Source: PSLL01 sp964389705
GTDB taxonomy: Bacteria > Desulfobacterota_D > UBA1144 > Nemesobacterales > CSP1-2
Assembly (NCBI GenBank): GCA_964389705.1
Contig: CAYMEO010000003.1
Span: 1 to 61,713 of the forward strand
Direction: 5' to 3'
DNA: 61,713 bases
This document shows, one piece after another, positions 33,063 through 42,586 of this stretch. Under the pieces are notes generated by a model. The model had not been told where the DNA came from and did not search any database. It saw nothing but the letters and a program-made list of their open reading frames with translations. The position numbers were made by a program, and so were the translations under genes. Position 1 is the stretch's first letter. Every line of letters starts with the position of its first letter.

Positions 33063-33589
33063 TTGCCTTCTTCTCTGATACCGATTTTTTGTTATGATTT
33101 TACCCTCATGCTAACTCGATCCTCACGGCGAAGAAAATTGCCTTAAAAGAGGCTGGTTCTTCTTTTCTCTTAGCTAGAATAATACAAGGGGGAACCCCCC
33201 ATTAAGTTCCCCCTGTTCTAAAGACCGGATGTATTGGTTTTAGTCGCACTCCTTACCAAAAGGACAGATTTGCACAGTCATCCTATATATATAGAGTGAT
33301 GCCCCGCATTTTGATGATATCTGGCTCCACAAATTCCTTTTCCTTTCTCTGCCCGACATCCCATTCATCCCTCTTTTGTGGTGTTCTTTTCTCTAGTCCA
33401 GTATCTATTCTAAGGGATTTGCTATTGACACACAAGACTAGATTCTTAAGTGGTAAAAAGCCTTAATCTTACCGAAGGTATAGATTCTATCCTAGGGCTT
33501 CTTTTTACCTGCGATTGTTGTAGACGGGTTACTTTCTACAATAGTCGTAATGATAGTTACACACTATCGGTTCTTACCTGTAAAGGCCT
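33063..33589. other. intergenic region without a gene
   Basis: A 527-nt convergent interval between the dehydrogenase and the gene ending at 33590. It holds a hairpin at 33187-33214 and a possible small stem TTGTAG/CTACAA near 33517-33540, but no supported ORF. Whether the downstream part contains a terminator is unclear. Confidence 0.5.
33187..33214. repeat. GC-rich hairpin
   Basis: AGGGGGAAC (33187-33195) pairs perfectly with GTTCCCCCT (33206-33214) around a 10-nt loop. It is 125 nt after the dehydrogenase stop and lacks a T-tract. It may be a terminator of a non-canonical kind or a REP-like palindrome. Confidence 0.6.
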
Positions 33590-34090
33590 TTATCCCGATG
33601 TGAGGTCAGGAAGGGGGTTCTTGCCTCCTGTGAGTTTCTGCATCGTTTTAAATACATCGGTATTCTGAAATTCAGAGGGATGAATCGGCTCTACGTCTTC
33701 ATCCTCAAACTGTCTCTCATAGGATATTATAAAGGCTTTTGCCTTGGATATTTGTAGCTTTAAAGAGTCTTCATCTAGTCTGCCAATTATAAGCTCAACG
33801 AATTCCTTACCCCTATCATCTCCGTAAAGTTTTATCGCTTCTTCCATAATCGTCTGATGAACATCGGGCTCTATTGCTTTTAGCTTCTCTAGACTTTGTT
33901 TTGTAGGTTCGTGTTCGTAGATTGAAATGAGTTTTTTGCATAGCTCCTTTATGGTTTTTAGGTTCTTATGTATTAAATCTATCTTCTCGATTAAGCTAGA
34001 CAGGTCTTTATCCTCGATTTCGGAAAGGTCAAAGCCCTTATAATTACCCGGACTCTCATAATCAAAGTCATCAAAATCATCTATACCCAT
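33590..34090 (-). CDS. hypothetical acidic helical protein
   Basis: A 166-residue protein rich in Asp, Glu and Lys without signal peptide or membrane segment. The N-terminus DDFDDFDYESPG is strongly acidic. The middle (LSSLIEKIDLIHKNLKTIKELCKKL) looks coiled coil; the rest is predicted helical with a single Cys. GGAGGAGG lies 9-16 nt before the ATG, supporting its reality. I recognise no family. It lies alone on the - strand between two + strand operons. Confidence 0.62.
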   Translation of the reverse strand: MGIDDFDDFDYESPGNYKGFDLSEIEDKDLSSLIEKIDLIHKNLKTIKELCKKLISIYEHEPTKQSLEKLKAIEPDVHQTIMEEAIKLYGDDRGKEFVELIIGRLDEDSLKLQISKAKAFIISYERQFEDEDVEPIHPSEFQNTDVFKTMQKLTGGKNPLPDLTSG

Positions 34091-34192
34091 TTACACTAAC
34101 CTCCTCCATTAATTAATTCTAAGCATCTTTAAAAACTTTTCAACTGTCTTCCTATAGAATCAATCTCTATTATCAGGGACAGAGAAATCATA

Positions 34193-34221
34193 TTGACAGT
34201 AAATTCCCATTTTGGTAATCT
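34193..34221 (+). promoter_or_regulatory. acylphosphatase operon promoter, near-leaderless
   Basis: TTGACA (34193-34198), a 17-nt spacer and TAATCT (34216-34221). The ATG at 34234 lies 12 nt after the -10 box, so the leader would be about 5-6 nt and has no Shine-Dalgarno. Confidence 0.72.
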
Positions 34222-34233
34222 GACCATTGTGGA

Positions 34234-34521
34234 ATGGCAAAGGGGAGAGTACATCTGGTCATTCACGGCAAAGTTCAGGGGGTTTTCTACAGGGCATCGG
34301 CTCAGGAGAAAGCAAAAGAGCTTGGGCTTACAGGGTGGGTGAGAAATAGACCGGATAAAACGGTAGAAATCGTTGCGGAGGGCGATGAAGAAGATCTCAA
34401 TGCCCTAATCGAGTGGTCTTATACTGGGCCGCCAGATGCTTGTGTGACTTATGTGGATGTAAGCTGGGAGCCGTACACCGGGGAATTTAGAGACTTTTTG
34501 ATTAAATACGGGGAAAGATAG
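34234..34521 (+). CDS. acylphosphatase
   Basis: A 95-residue cytoplasmic enzyme hydrolysing acyl phosphates. It has the phosphate loop HGKVQGVFYRAS with the catalytic Arg, and the Asn-containing GWVRNRPDKTVEIVAEG signature. Length is typical. It starts a tight + strand cluster: the metallo-beta-lactamase gene follows by 15 nt, then FtsB and the GGDEF gene. Confidence 0.96.
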   Translation: MAKGRVHLVIHGKVQGVFYRASAQEKAKELGLTGWVRNRPDKTVEIVAEGDEEDLNALIEWSYTGPPDACVTYVDVSWEPYTGEFRDFLIKYGER

Positions 34522-34536
34522 TTTACGAGGTAACCG

Positions 34537-35181
34537 ATGCTGATTAGGTGTATACCTGGTGGGTCTTTTCTTACTAATTGCTATATAATTGGAGATGAAG
34601 AGACAAAGGAAGGGATTCTAATAGATCCCGGGAGCCAAGTCAGAGATGTCATCGAAGAGGTAGATAGATTGGGATTAAACGTTAGAAAGATTGTAAATAC
34701 ACATGCCCATATAGATCATGCGGCAGGTGTAGATTATGCAAAGCAGGCTCTCGGAGCTGAATTTTATCTTCATCCAAAAGAGGAGCCCGTCCTTGAGGCT
34801 CTGCCGGAGTCTGCAAGGCGGTTTCCTGAATTTGGCCGGGTCAAGGTTCCAAAGATTGATAAATACATTCAAGAGGGAGATATAATCGAGATTGGGAAAT
34901 ATAGGGCAAAGGTAATTCATACACCTGGTCATACATATGGTGGAATATGCCTTTTAATTGATAACCACGTCTTTACTGGGGATACGCTTTTTGCGGGAAG
35001 CGTAGGAAGAGTAGACCTTACAGGTGGAACCTCAATGCAGGAGCTTGTTCGGTCAATAAAGACGAAACTCATGACGCTTCCCCCTTCGTATAGGGTATAT
35101 CCGGGTCATGGCCCATTTACAACAATCGGGACTGAGAAAGAGACAAATCCATTTATATCGGGAGGGATGCTGCTTTTCTAA
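34537..35181 (+). CDS. metallo-beta-lactamase-fold hydrolase (glyoxalase II-like)
   Basis: A 214-residue binuclear metal hydrolase. It has the motif THAHIDHAAG (HxHxDH), a further His in HTPGHTYGG, the bridging Asp in FTGDTLFAG and the last His in PGHGPFT. These proteins hydrolyse thioesters such as S-lactoylglutathione; the C-terminal substrate domain of true GloB is absent, so the substrate is uncertain. GAGG lies just upstream of ATG. It ends 1 nt before the FtsB ATG region. Confidence 0.92.
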   Translation: MLIRCIPGGSFLTNCYIIGDEETKEGILIDPGSQVRDVIEEVDRLGLNVRKIVNTHAHIDHAAGVDYAKQALGAEFYLHPKEEPVLEALPESARRFPEFGRVKVPKIDKYIQEGDIIEIGKYRAKVIHTPGHTYGGICLLIDNHVFTGDTLFAGSVGRVDLTGGTSMQELVRSIKTKLMTLPPSYRVYPGHGPFTTIGTEKETNPFISGGMLLF

Positions 35182-35182
35182 C

Positions 35183-35452
35183 ATGAAAAAATTAATCTTG
35201 AGAGTAGCATTAGTAATGACTTTGACTTTAGTCACTATATATGCATTTGCAAAGGAGTTCTCTGAATTCGACGCACTCTATAGAGAAAATCAGAGAATAA
35301 AGGATAAGACTGGAGAGCTTAAAAACGCCAATGATGATCTTCGCAAGAAAATAGAGAGTCTCAAAAATGACAAGCTCTACATAGAGAAGGTAGCAAGAGA
35401 ACAGTTGGGGATGATTAAACAAGGTGAAAAGGTCTATAAGTTTGAGGAATAA
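35183..35452 (+). CDS. FtsB/DivIC-type septum protein
   Basis: An 89-residue bitopic protein: one N-terminal helix (LILRVALVMTLTLVTIYAFA) and a coiled coil (about 32-68: YRENQRIKDKTGELKNAND) ending in YIEKVAREQLGMIKQGEKVY, the FtsB signature. It joins FtsL and FtsQ in the divisome. An upstream in-frame ATG at 35108 is inside the hydrolase gene and would put a cytoplasmic Cys-rich prefix on it; ATG 35183 gives the normal topology. The next gene overlaps its end. Confidence 0.85.
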   Translation: MKKLILRVALVMTLTLVTIYAFAKEFSEFDALYRENQRIKDKTGELKNANDDLRKKIESLKNDKLYIEKVAREQLGMIKQGEKVYKFEE

Positions 35453-37283
35453 TCTTAGCCTTTTGTTCCATAACCCTGGTAAAATCTACATTTTTACCCT
35501 ATTTGTTATAGCTTTGTTCTTGATCTACAAAGGTGCCTTCAGGAGTTTCAATAAATATTCGGCCATGTTTGGGTTGCTTATTGTCTCTTCCATAATCTAT
35601 AAAGCATCTGGTATGGTAAAAAGCTATTTTAGGAGTGGAAGTAAAAAGATAGGAGTAAAGGGTGCAAAAAGGACATTCGAGCCGATTTCGATTACAAGTA
35701 GGCCAAGAGGAGAGATAGAAATAATTCAGTTTAGCTCCAGAGACAATAAGAAGCTCTGGAGTGAAATAAGGGACTCAATAGAGATACTAAGTGAGCTTGT
35801 GTCTGCTCATACTATAGTACTTTATATAAGGACAAAAGACGGTCTTTTTGAGATTGGAGATTTCATATCGAGTAGCGAAAAGTGCATAGATAAGGACCAG
35901 CGGCTTAACATTCGCTCTGGATACCTTGGATGGGTAATAAAGACGAAGACTCCAATTCTAGTAGGCAATGTGAAAAATCGCAAAGAGAATCTAATCTATT
36001 ATGCAAAAGATGTTCCCGTAAAGTCATTTCTTGCCGTCCCTCTTGTTGTTGAAGAGGAAGAGGCTTTCGGATGTGAACCCATAGGTATACTTTTGGTTGA
36101 TAGTCTAAAGGAAGATGCCTTTGAAGAGAAGGAGAAGCGGATTGTCTCTCTCGTTTCTGGCAGGGTTGTGTCAATAATTAATAAATACCATCTCTCTCAA
36201 AAGATTCAACTGAGTTCAAAGGAACTTACCTCTTTCTATGAGTTTACTAAGAAGATTAGTTCTACACTGGAGCTTGATGTTATATTTAACCACGTGGTAG
36301 ATACTCTAGGTAGAGTTCTTGAAGCGGATACTTTAGCAATAACACTCTTAGATAGAGAGAAGAATACAAGTATCTTAAAAAGAGTGGGTAGAGAAAGACG
36401 AGAAGATATTGAGGGCAAAATAGTTCCCCATTACGATACCTTAATAGGACTGGTCGTTGAGACCAAGAGGTACTTCTACTCAGAGGACTTTTCAGCACGA
36501 GAGAAATATAGAAGTGTGTTGGGAAAGGAAATAGATTTTGCATGTGGAATTAAGGACATAAAATCAATCTTAATATATCTCCTTACCGAACCAAAAACAC
36601 AGGAGGATGAAGAGGAGAATATACTTGGTTGCATTATAATAGGTAGAAAAACGAAGAGGGTTTTTAACGAGGGAGAAAGGAGCCTAGCTGAGATAATGAG
36701 CCAAGAGGCAGCTAAAGCCATATCAAATTCCCTTGCCTATATCAAGATAAAAGAGCTTGCCATAACGGATGGACTTACGGGGCTTTATAACTATAGATAC
36801 TTTCATGAAAGGCTCTCTGAGGCGCTTGCCCGCTCCAAGAGATTTCCAGAAAATGTATCACTCATTCTGGTGGATGTGGATAAGTTCAAACAGCTAAACG
36901 ACACTTATGGCCATCAGGTGGGAGATATGGTTCTTAAATCCTTAGCTCAAGCGATCTCTGAAGAGTTAAGGCGCATAGACATACTGGCAAGGTATGGAGG
37001 GGACGAATTTGCCATTATCCTTCCCCACACAAGTGAAAATGGTGCAAAAAGGGTAGCCGAAAAAATAAGACAGAGAACGGAGGGTATGCTTTTAAGATTT
37101 AAAGGACAAGAGATACGCGTTACTCTAACAATGGGTATTTCTACATATGCTGAGAACTCATCTACATCTACTGAGGATTCTCTAATTGAAAAGGCTGATC
37201 GTGCCCTTTACGAAGCAAAGCGCCTCGGAAGAAATAGGGTTATTCACTATGGGGATATCCTTCTTAAAGAAGTCGTGAGTTAG
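35424..37283 (+). CDS. GAF-GAF diguanylate cyclase with membrane anchor
   Basis: A 619-residue protein. Two hydrophobic helices near residues 18-36 and 43-62 anchor it. Two GAF domains follow (about 115-280 and 290-435), then a GGDEF domain (about 450-615) with the active-site motif RYGGDEFAI and the inhibitory RxxD motif (RRID) five residues before it, so it should be an active, product-inhibited c-di-GMP synthase. The chosen start is GTG 35424, overlapping ftsB by 29 nt; a start slightly further downstream is possible, because no clear Shine-Dalgarno marks it. The ligand of the GAF domains is unknown. Confidence 0.88.
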   Translation: MKRSISLRNNLSLLFHNPGKIYIFTLFVIALFLIYKGAFRSFNKYSAMFGLLIVSSIIYKASGMVKSYFRSGSKKIGVKGAKRTFEPISITSRPRGEIEIIQFSSRDNKKLWSEIRDSIEILSELVSAHTIVLYIRTKDGLFEIGDFISSSEKCIDKDQRLNIRSGYLGWVIKTKTPILVGNVKNRKENLIYYAKDVPVKSFLAVPLVVEEEEAFGCEPIGILLVDSLKEDAFEEKEKRIVSLVSGRVVSIINKYHLSQKIQLSSKELTSFYEFTKKISSTLELDVIFNHVVDTLGRVLEADTLAITLLDREKNTSILKRVGRERREDIEGKIVPHYDTLIGLVVETKRYFYSEDFSAREKYRSVLGKEIDFACGIKDIKSILIYLLTEPKTQEDEEENILGCIIIGRKTKRVFNEGERSLAEIMSQEAAKAISNSLAYIKIKELAITDGLTGLYNYRYFHERLSEALARSKRFPENVSLILVDVDKFKQLNDTYGHQVGDMVLKSLAQAISEELRRIDILARYGGDEFAIILPHTSENGAKRVAEKIRQRTEGMLLRFKGQEIRVTLTMGISTYAENSSTSTEDSLIEKADRALYEAKRLGRNRVIHYGDILLKEVVS

Positions 37284-37403
37284 CCCTCAGAAGGCTTTCC
37301 GTGATTTATGGCTTGTAAGGGTATTGACGTTGTATTGAATTCCTTACTTGCATTGTTGGTTAGATTATCAGAGTGATATAATCATGCGGGTGTATTATAA
37401 AAA

Positions 37404-38240
37404 ATGCGATCCCCTTTCCCAAAGGAATTTTTCAGATCTCAGAAAATACGTGCCAGAAAAAGCCTTGGTCAGAGTTTTATAAAGGACCCCTATGTACTTG
37501 AATGCATTGGGGGGATTGCAGAGCTCTCAAAGGATGACGAGGTAATAGAGATTGGCACTGGGCTTGGGGCACTAACGGTTTTTTTAGCCGAAAGGGTAAA
37601 GAGGGTGGTGACAGTTGAGAAGGATAAGAGATTCTCGGAAATACTTAGCCAAACCCTTTCTCATATAAAAAACGTGGAGATTATATTCGGAGATGCCATT
37701 CAAATTAATTTTAGGGAATTTTACGGGGGAAATAAGATTAAGCTCGTCTCAAACCTGCCCTATAGCGTCTCCTCTCCGATTCTCATTAAGCTTATTGAAG
37801 AGGTGGATATATTCTCGCTTTTGGCAATTATGGTTCAGCGTGAGGTCGGAGAGAGGATTTGTGCCTCTCCGGGGAGCAAGCAATATGGCTCGCTTTCGGT
37901 TCTCATTCAAACCTATATGTATCCAACTATTGAACTGCATGTCCCGCCGGAAGCCTTCTGGCCACGCCCTCAGGTTCATTCAGTTGTTGTAAAGCTAGTA
38001 CCGCTTCAGAGCCCAAGGGTTTGCATCTCGGATAGAGAACTTTATAGAAAGATCGTAAGGGCGGCCTTTTCATCAAGGAGGAAAATACTCGGAAATTCCC
38101 TTCTCTCTATTTTTCCGAGAGAGAAGGTAGATGAAATTCTAAAGATATCTGATATAGACCGTAAAAGACGGGCTGAAACTCTATCTATAGAGGAATTTGA
38201 AAGGCTTGTTCAATCGGCCTCTAAAGTGAGCCTACAGTAG
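37404..38240 (+). CDS. rsmA: 16S rRNA dimethyltransferase RsmA/KsgA
   Basis: Dimethylates A1518 and A1519 of 16S rRNA. The SAM motif VIEIGTGLGALTVFLAE, the Asp of IIFGDAIQI and the catalytic NLPYSVSSPIL are present. The C-terminal helical domain has AFWPRPQVHSVVVKL and the final RAETLSIEEFERLV. Length 278 is normal. A TATAAT box at 37377-37382 with TTGTTG 18 nt before it is a likely promoter; there is no Shine-Dalgarno. It converges with dacB over a 39-nt gap. Confidence 0.95.
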   Translation: MRSPFPKEFFRSQKIRARKSLGQSFIKDPYVLECIGGIAELSKDDEVIEIGTGLGALTVFLAERVKRVVTVEKDKRFSEILSQTLSHIKNVEIIFGDAIQINFREFYGGNKIKLVSNLPYSVSSPILIKLIEEVDIFSLLAIMVQREVGERICASPGSKQYGSLSVLIQTYMYPTIELHVPPEAFWPRPQVHSVVVKLVPLQSPRVCISDRELYRKIVRAAFSSRRKILGNSLLSIFPREKVDEILKISDIDRKRRAETLSIEEFERLVQSASKVSLQ

Positions 38241-38279
38241 TAGGGATAGGCTTTGGTTTTACTATATGGATGATGGAAA

Positions 38280-39722
38280 TCATAAATTTGAATCAATCCT
38301 GTAGTGGTTATTGTCACAACACTCTACAAGCCTTACCAGTAGGTTATTTTGAATCTCCTTTGCCTTCTGGCCAAGTCCGTTTGTCAGTATCGAAAACACA
38401 AGCACATCTCCACTATTTGTAAAGAGGTATCCGGAGAGCGTGTTTACGTTATTTAGATGGCCTGTCTTTGCCATAATCTTTCCTTCAACCTCTGATCTTC
38501 TGAATCTCCTCTTAAGGGTTCCATCTACCCCACCGATTGAAAGGGAGTTGAGGAATTGAGAAGAAATAAATTGGTTTTTATATGCGTACCTCAAAACATC
38601 TGTCAGGACATGGGGTGAAACTCGATTAAGAGGGGAAAGCCCGGAGCCATCAACTATCTCGAACCCGTCTTTTATACCAATCTTACTGAGGAATTCTGAG
38701 ACGACTTGTGTTCCCTTGTCCCATGTTCCCGGAGTCCCTTTGAGCTGTGCCCCAAGTGTTTTGGTTATATTTTCGCCTATGATGTTTACGCTGTTTTTGT
38801 TATACTCGGCGATAATCAAGTAAAGAGGATCGGAAAAACTGGTATAGAAAGTCTTTGCCCACTTAGGGACCTCTCCTGTAGATACGAATCCCTCCACAGC
38901 TATGCCAGCCTCTTCAAGGATTTCTTTAAAAACGCTGCCCGTGTATAGGGCTGGATTTCCGACTGTTAATTTGAATGTGTAAGAGGAGACCCGTGGAGAT
39001 ATACTTCCCTGAACCATTACTGTTTTCCCCTCTTCGAGCCAAACTGCCATGAGCCTACTTCTTCTGTTGCTTGTAACTGCTTTATTTATAATGTTGATAT
39101 TTGCACCCTTTGGCTCCGTGCTTACAATCGGAATCCTACCGAGTCTTGATGGATAGACATTTAGGTCAAGGGTGTTGTAGTTAAGAGAAAGCGCGCTTAT
39201 TGCAGGGCTATAGATGTCTCCTTCCCACTGTTTTTTCCATCCCTTTCCGTATCGAACGTCATCAAAATATGAATCGTCCACAATAACTCCGCCCTTTACT
39301 CGCTTTATGCCCATTTTCCTAAATTCATCGGCTATGGATATTAAACGCTCGGTGTTGAGCGTTGGGTCTCCATAGCCCTTGATATAGAGTCCGCCGTATA
39401 GCACGCCCCCTGAGATTTCTCCGCCCGAGTAGAATTCGGTCTTGAACCTATATTCGGGTTTAAGAATCGAAAGGGCTGCAACAGATATTATTACCTTTGC
39501 GTTTGATGCGGGAATAAAAAGCTCGTCGGAGTTGTACTCGAATATCTTTTTGTCTGTCTTTAGAGATTCAACGAGGATCCCGAGTTTTCCATTTTTTGAT
39601 GCCTTCTTTGGAATGATCTCCGAAAGCTCTTCGAAAAGCTCAGAACCGCTTTTTGAAAAAACGATTTGACATGTAGAGAGGAGGAGAACAAACGTAAGGA
39701 ATAGGATGTAGAGTCTTCTCAT
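38280..39722 (-). CDS. dacB: D-alanyl-D-alanine carboxypeptidase/endopeptidase (PBP4 type)
   Basis: A periplasmic peptidoglycan hydrolase of 480 residues. After the signal peptide (residues 1-22) come the serine motif PASNAKV (SxxK-type with Ser-Asn-Ala-Lys), a second motif NKNSVNIIGEN (SxN) and the KTG motif in MAKTGHLNNV. The long insertion between SxxK and SxN (about 100-270) is typical of PBP4/DacB. It is the last gene before rsmA on the opposite strand, and 122 nt from polA. Confidence 0.93.
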   Translation of the reverse strand: MRRLYILFLTFVLLLSTCQIVFSKSGSELFEELSEIIPKKASKNGKLGILVESLKTDKKIFEYNSDELFIPASNAKVIISVAALSILKPEYRFKTEFYSGGEISGGVLYGGLYIKGYGDPTLNTERLISIADEFRKMGIKRVKGGVIVDDSYFDDVRYGKGWKKQWEGDIYSPAISALSLNYNTLDLNVYPSRLGRIPIVSTEPKGANINIINKAVTSNRRSRLMAVWLEEGKTVMVQGSISPRVSSYTFKLTVGNPALYTGSVFKEILEEAGIAVEGFVSTGEVPKWAKTFYTSFSDPLYLIIAEYNKNSVNIIGENITKTLGAQLKGTPGTWDKGTQVVSEFLSKIGIKDGFEIVDGSGLSPLNRVSPHVLTDVLRYAYKNQFISSQFLNSLSIGGVDGTLKRRFRRSEVEGKIMAKTGHLNNVNTLSGYLFTNSGDVLVFSILTNGLGQKAKEIQNNLLVRLVECCDNNHYRIDSNL

Positions 39723-39734
39723 ACTAGAGCAAGG

Positions 39735-39763
39735 ATGCTAACATACATATCAAAAAATTTCAA
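39735..39763 (-). promoter_or_regulatory. possible dacB promoter
   Basis: On the - strand, TTGAAA (39763-39758), a 17-nt spacer and TAGCAT (39740-39735). The start codon at 39722 is 12 nt further on. The -10 box is weaker than in the other leaderless candidates. Confidence 0.45.
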
Positions 39764-39843
39764 AGGATTTAGTAAAAAATGAAGAAGATTTAAGATACGA
39801 AGATGCGAGATGGATAATGTGTTTATATCCTGTATCATGTTTT

Positions 39844-42549
39844 CTAGTGTGCTTCTGCCCAGTTTTTACCCATCCCAATATCAACTCGGAGCGGAACCCT
39901 GAGTTTCCATGCTCCCTCCATCTCTCTTTTTATCATCCTTGGTATCTCGTCAATCTCACTCTCATGTATTTCAAACAAAAGCTCGTCGTGGACCTGAAGG
40001 ATCATACGGGATTTAAACCCCTTTAGTTGATTGTGGATTTTAATCATCGCAATTTTTATTATGTCTGCGGCAGAACCCTGAATGGGTGTGTTAATTGCAG
40101 TACGCTCCCCAAATCCCCTTGTTGTTCTGTCTTTTGATCTAAGCTCGGGAATTGGACGGCGTCTCCCAAGAATTGTTACGGCGTATCCTTGCTTTTCAGC
40201 TTCGTGAAGAGACCTCTCCATGTATGCTCTCACCTTTCTATAACGCTTGAAATATTCATCTATATAACTCTTTGCAATCGTGTTTGATGTTCCAATTTGT
40301 TTTGCAAGTCCAAATGGGCTTATTCCATATATGATTCCAAAATTTATGGTCTTGGCAAGCCGCCTCATCTCGGGTGATACCAAGTCTTCAGAGACACCGA
40401 AGATTTCTGCTGCCGTGCGGCTGTGAATGTCGCTTCCGGCTAAAAAGGCGCCGACAAGGCTATCGTCCGCAGAGAAATGGGCAAGGAGCCTCAGTTCTAT
40501 CTGAGAATAATCGGCGGAAAGCAAAATAAACCCGTCTTCGGGGATAAAAGCCTCTCTTATCCTCTTTCCTTCTTGGGTTTTTATGGGGATGTTCTGGAGG
40601 TTAGGCTCGCTTGAACTCAGCCTCCCAGTGGAGGTTCCAGTCTGATTAAATGATGTGTGAATCCTTCCTGTCTTGGGATTTATGAGCTTAGGTAGAGCAT
40701 CAACATATGTGGATTTGAGTTTTGAAACCCCCCTATACTGAAGCATCTTTTCAGGAACGGGATGGAATTTAGCAAGTTCTACCAGAACCTCAACATCTGT
40801 AGATGCCTCTCCGGTCTTGGTCAACTTCTTCCTGGGAAGCCTCAATTTATCAAAAAGAACCTTCCTTAGTTGGATGGGAGAGTTTAAATTAAATTCGAAC
40901 CCCACCTCGGAGTAAATGTCTTTGGCTATCCTCTCTAGTTCTCTTTCAAACTCAACCGACATATTCTCAAGAAGTTTAGAGTCCACTTTGACACCATTTA
41001 TTTCCATTCTTGCAAGAACCTCTATGAATTTAAGCTCAATGTCTTTAAACACACTGATAAGGTTCAGTTCCTCAAGCTGAGAGTTGAGTTTTTTGCTAAG
41101 TATCATGGCTACATCTGCATCTTCACAAGCATATGTCTTTGCCTTTTCTAATTCTACCTCTTCGAAATTTATCTTGTCTCTACCCGTCCCAGTTATGTCT
41201 TTGTACGTAATTGTCTTATGCCCTAGATAATACTTTGCAAGCTCATCAAGGCTGTAGCTCAGCCGCGATGAATCAAGGAGATGCGCGGCAACCATAGTAT
41301 CATGGGAAATTCCCCTAAGATTGAGTCCGTATCGCTCCAGTATTATGAATTCGTATTTCAGATTCTGGCCTATCTTGCCTATTGTCTCATCTTCAATAAT
41401 AGGCTTTAGCTTTTGAATTACATATCTGACCTCGAGTTGCTTAGAGGGATCAATATTTGCCGATCTATGGTTCACCGGGATGTAATAGGCCTCGTGGGAG
41501 GCTGGCGAAAGCGCAATCCCCACAATTTCAGCCATCATGGGGTTTGCAGATGTGGTTTCTAGGTCTATCGAAACTTCTTTGGTGGCTCTGATTCTTTCAA
41601 TTACATTATCTAGTTCTTCCTCGGATAAGACCAGATGGTAATTGTTATATGAAACTACGCCCTCTTTGAGTTCACTCATAGTTGTACCTGACTCAGGGGG
41701 ATCCCCTAATTCGCGAATGAGGGACTTGAATTCTAGCTCTTCGAAAATCCTCCTTAGTTTTTCTTTATTAAACCCCTTATATTCAAAATCCTCAAGCCTT
41801 GCCTCTATTGGTGCGTTTGTTTCTATTGTAACCAGCTTCTTGCTCAAGATTGCATTTTCAATGCCTGCTTTTATAAGCTCTCCCTGACTCTTGGGAATCC
41901 TATCAACGTTTTCTAGAACCCCTTCGAGGGAGCCGAATTTGCTTATGAGTTCTGAGGCAGTTTTCTCCCCTATGCCGTGCACCCCTGGTATGTTATCCAC
42001 TGTATCTCCAGAAAGTGCAAGAACGTCTATCACTCTTTGGGGAGATACCTTGAATTTTTCTATAACCTCTTTGATGCCCGTCTTCTTATTGCGCATCGTG
42101 TCAAGCAGGCTTACCTTTTCGGAAACAAGTTGACAGAAATCCTTATCCCCTGTAACGAAAACGACGCTTACTCCATTTTCTTCCATCTTTTTCCCTATGG
42201 TTCCCATAATGTCATCGGCCTCATATCTTTCCATCTGAATCTGTGGAATCCCAAGGGCATCAATAATCTCGCGGATCTTAGGGATTTGAATCTTAAGCTC
42301 ATTGGGTGTCTCACCCCTATTTGCCTTATAAAGGGGGTATATATCGTCTCTAAATGTCTTGCCCTTTGAATCAAAGACGATTGCCAGGTATTTGGGCTTA
42401 TAATCCTTTAGGAATTTAAAGATCATAGAGGTAAAGCCATAGACGGCGTTTGTTGGAAATCCCTTTGATGTGCGCAGGCTTCTTACAGCATGATATGCTC
42501 TGAAGATATAGGAACTCCCATCTATTAGATACAAAACGACCCCCTTCAT
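39844..42549 (-). CDS. polA: DNA polymerase I
   Basis: A full-length 901-residue enzyme. The 5'-3' exonuclease domain (1-285) has YLIDGSSYIFRAYHA and the acid cluster ERYEADDIMGT; VTGDKDF follows. The 3'-5' exonuclease domain (about 305-500) keeps DLETTS (Exo I) and CEDADVAM (Exo III), but the Exo II motif reads GQNLKYEF, with Glu where E. coli D424 is Asp. The polymerase domain (about 520-901) has motif A SADYSQIELRLLAH, motif B KTINFGIIYGISPFGLA and motif C QVHDELLFEI. Start: ATG 42549 lies 8 nt after a near-consensus -10 box, with no Shine-Dalgarno. Confidence 0.96.
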   Translation of the reverse strand: MKGVVLYLIDGSSYIFRAYHAVRSLRTSKGFPTNAVYGFTSMIFKFLKDYKPKYLAIVFDSKGKTFRDDIYPLYKANRGETPNELKIQIPKIREIIDALGIPQIQMERYEADDIMGTIGKKMEENGVSVVFVTGDKDFCQLVSEKVSLLDTMRNKKTGIKEVIEKFKVSPQRVIDVLALSGDTVDNIPGVHGIGEKTASELISKFGSLEGVLENVDRIPKSQGELIKAGIENAILSKKLVTIETNAPIEARLEDFEYKGFNKEKLRRIFEELEFKSLIRELGDPPESGTTMSELKEGVVSYNNYHLVLSEEELDNVIERIRATKEVSIDLETTSANPMMAEIVGIALSPASHEAYYIPVNHRSANIDPSKQLEVRYVIQKLKPIIEDETIGKIGQNLKYEFIILERYGLNLRGISHDTMVAAHLLDSSRLSYSLDELAKYYLGHKTITYKDITGTGRDKINFEEVELEKAKTYACEDADVAMILSKKLNSQLEELNLISVFKDIELKFIEVLARMEINGVKVDSKLLENMSVEFERELERIAKDIYSEVGFEFNLNSPIQLRKVLFDKLRLPRKKLTKTGEASTDVEVLVELAKFHPVPEKMLQYRGVSKLKSTYVDALPKLINPKTGRIHTSFNQTGTSTGRLSSSEPNLQNIPIKTQEGKRIREAFIPEDGFILLSADYSQIELRLLAHFSADDSLVGAFLAGSDIHSRTAAEIFGVSEDLVSPEMRRLAKTINFGIIYGISPFGLAKQIGTSNTIAKSYIDEYFKRYRKVRAYMERSLHEAEKQGYAVTILGRRRPIPELRSKDRTTRGFGERTAINTPIQGSAADIIKIAMIKIHNQLKGFKSRMILQVHDELLFEIHESEIDEIPRMIKREMEGAWKLRVPLRVDIGMGKNWAEAH

Positions 42550-42557
42550 CTCATTAC

Positions 42558-42586
42558 ATTTTAGGTTTTTATGGGGGATGTGTCAA
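42558..42586 (-). promoter_or_regulatory. polA promoter, leaderless type
   Basis: On the - strand, TTGACA (42586-42581), a 17-nt spacer and TAAAAT (42563-42558), followed by 8 nt and then the polA ATG at 42549. This is the clearest case in the window for an mRNA starting at the initiation codon. Confidence 0.8.

Noticed and set aside
33250..33300. TTTGCACAG segment similar to the right end of the dispersed element
   Set aside because: Only about 10 bases match and the TAGTAATA block and left end are absent, so it was not called a third copy.
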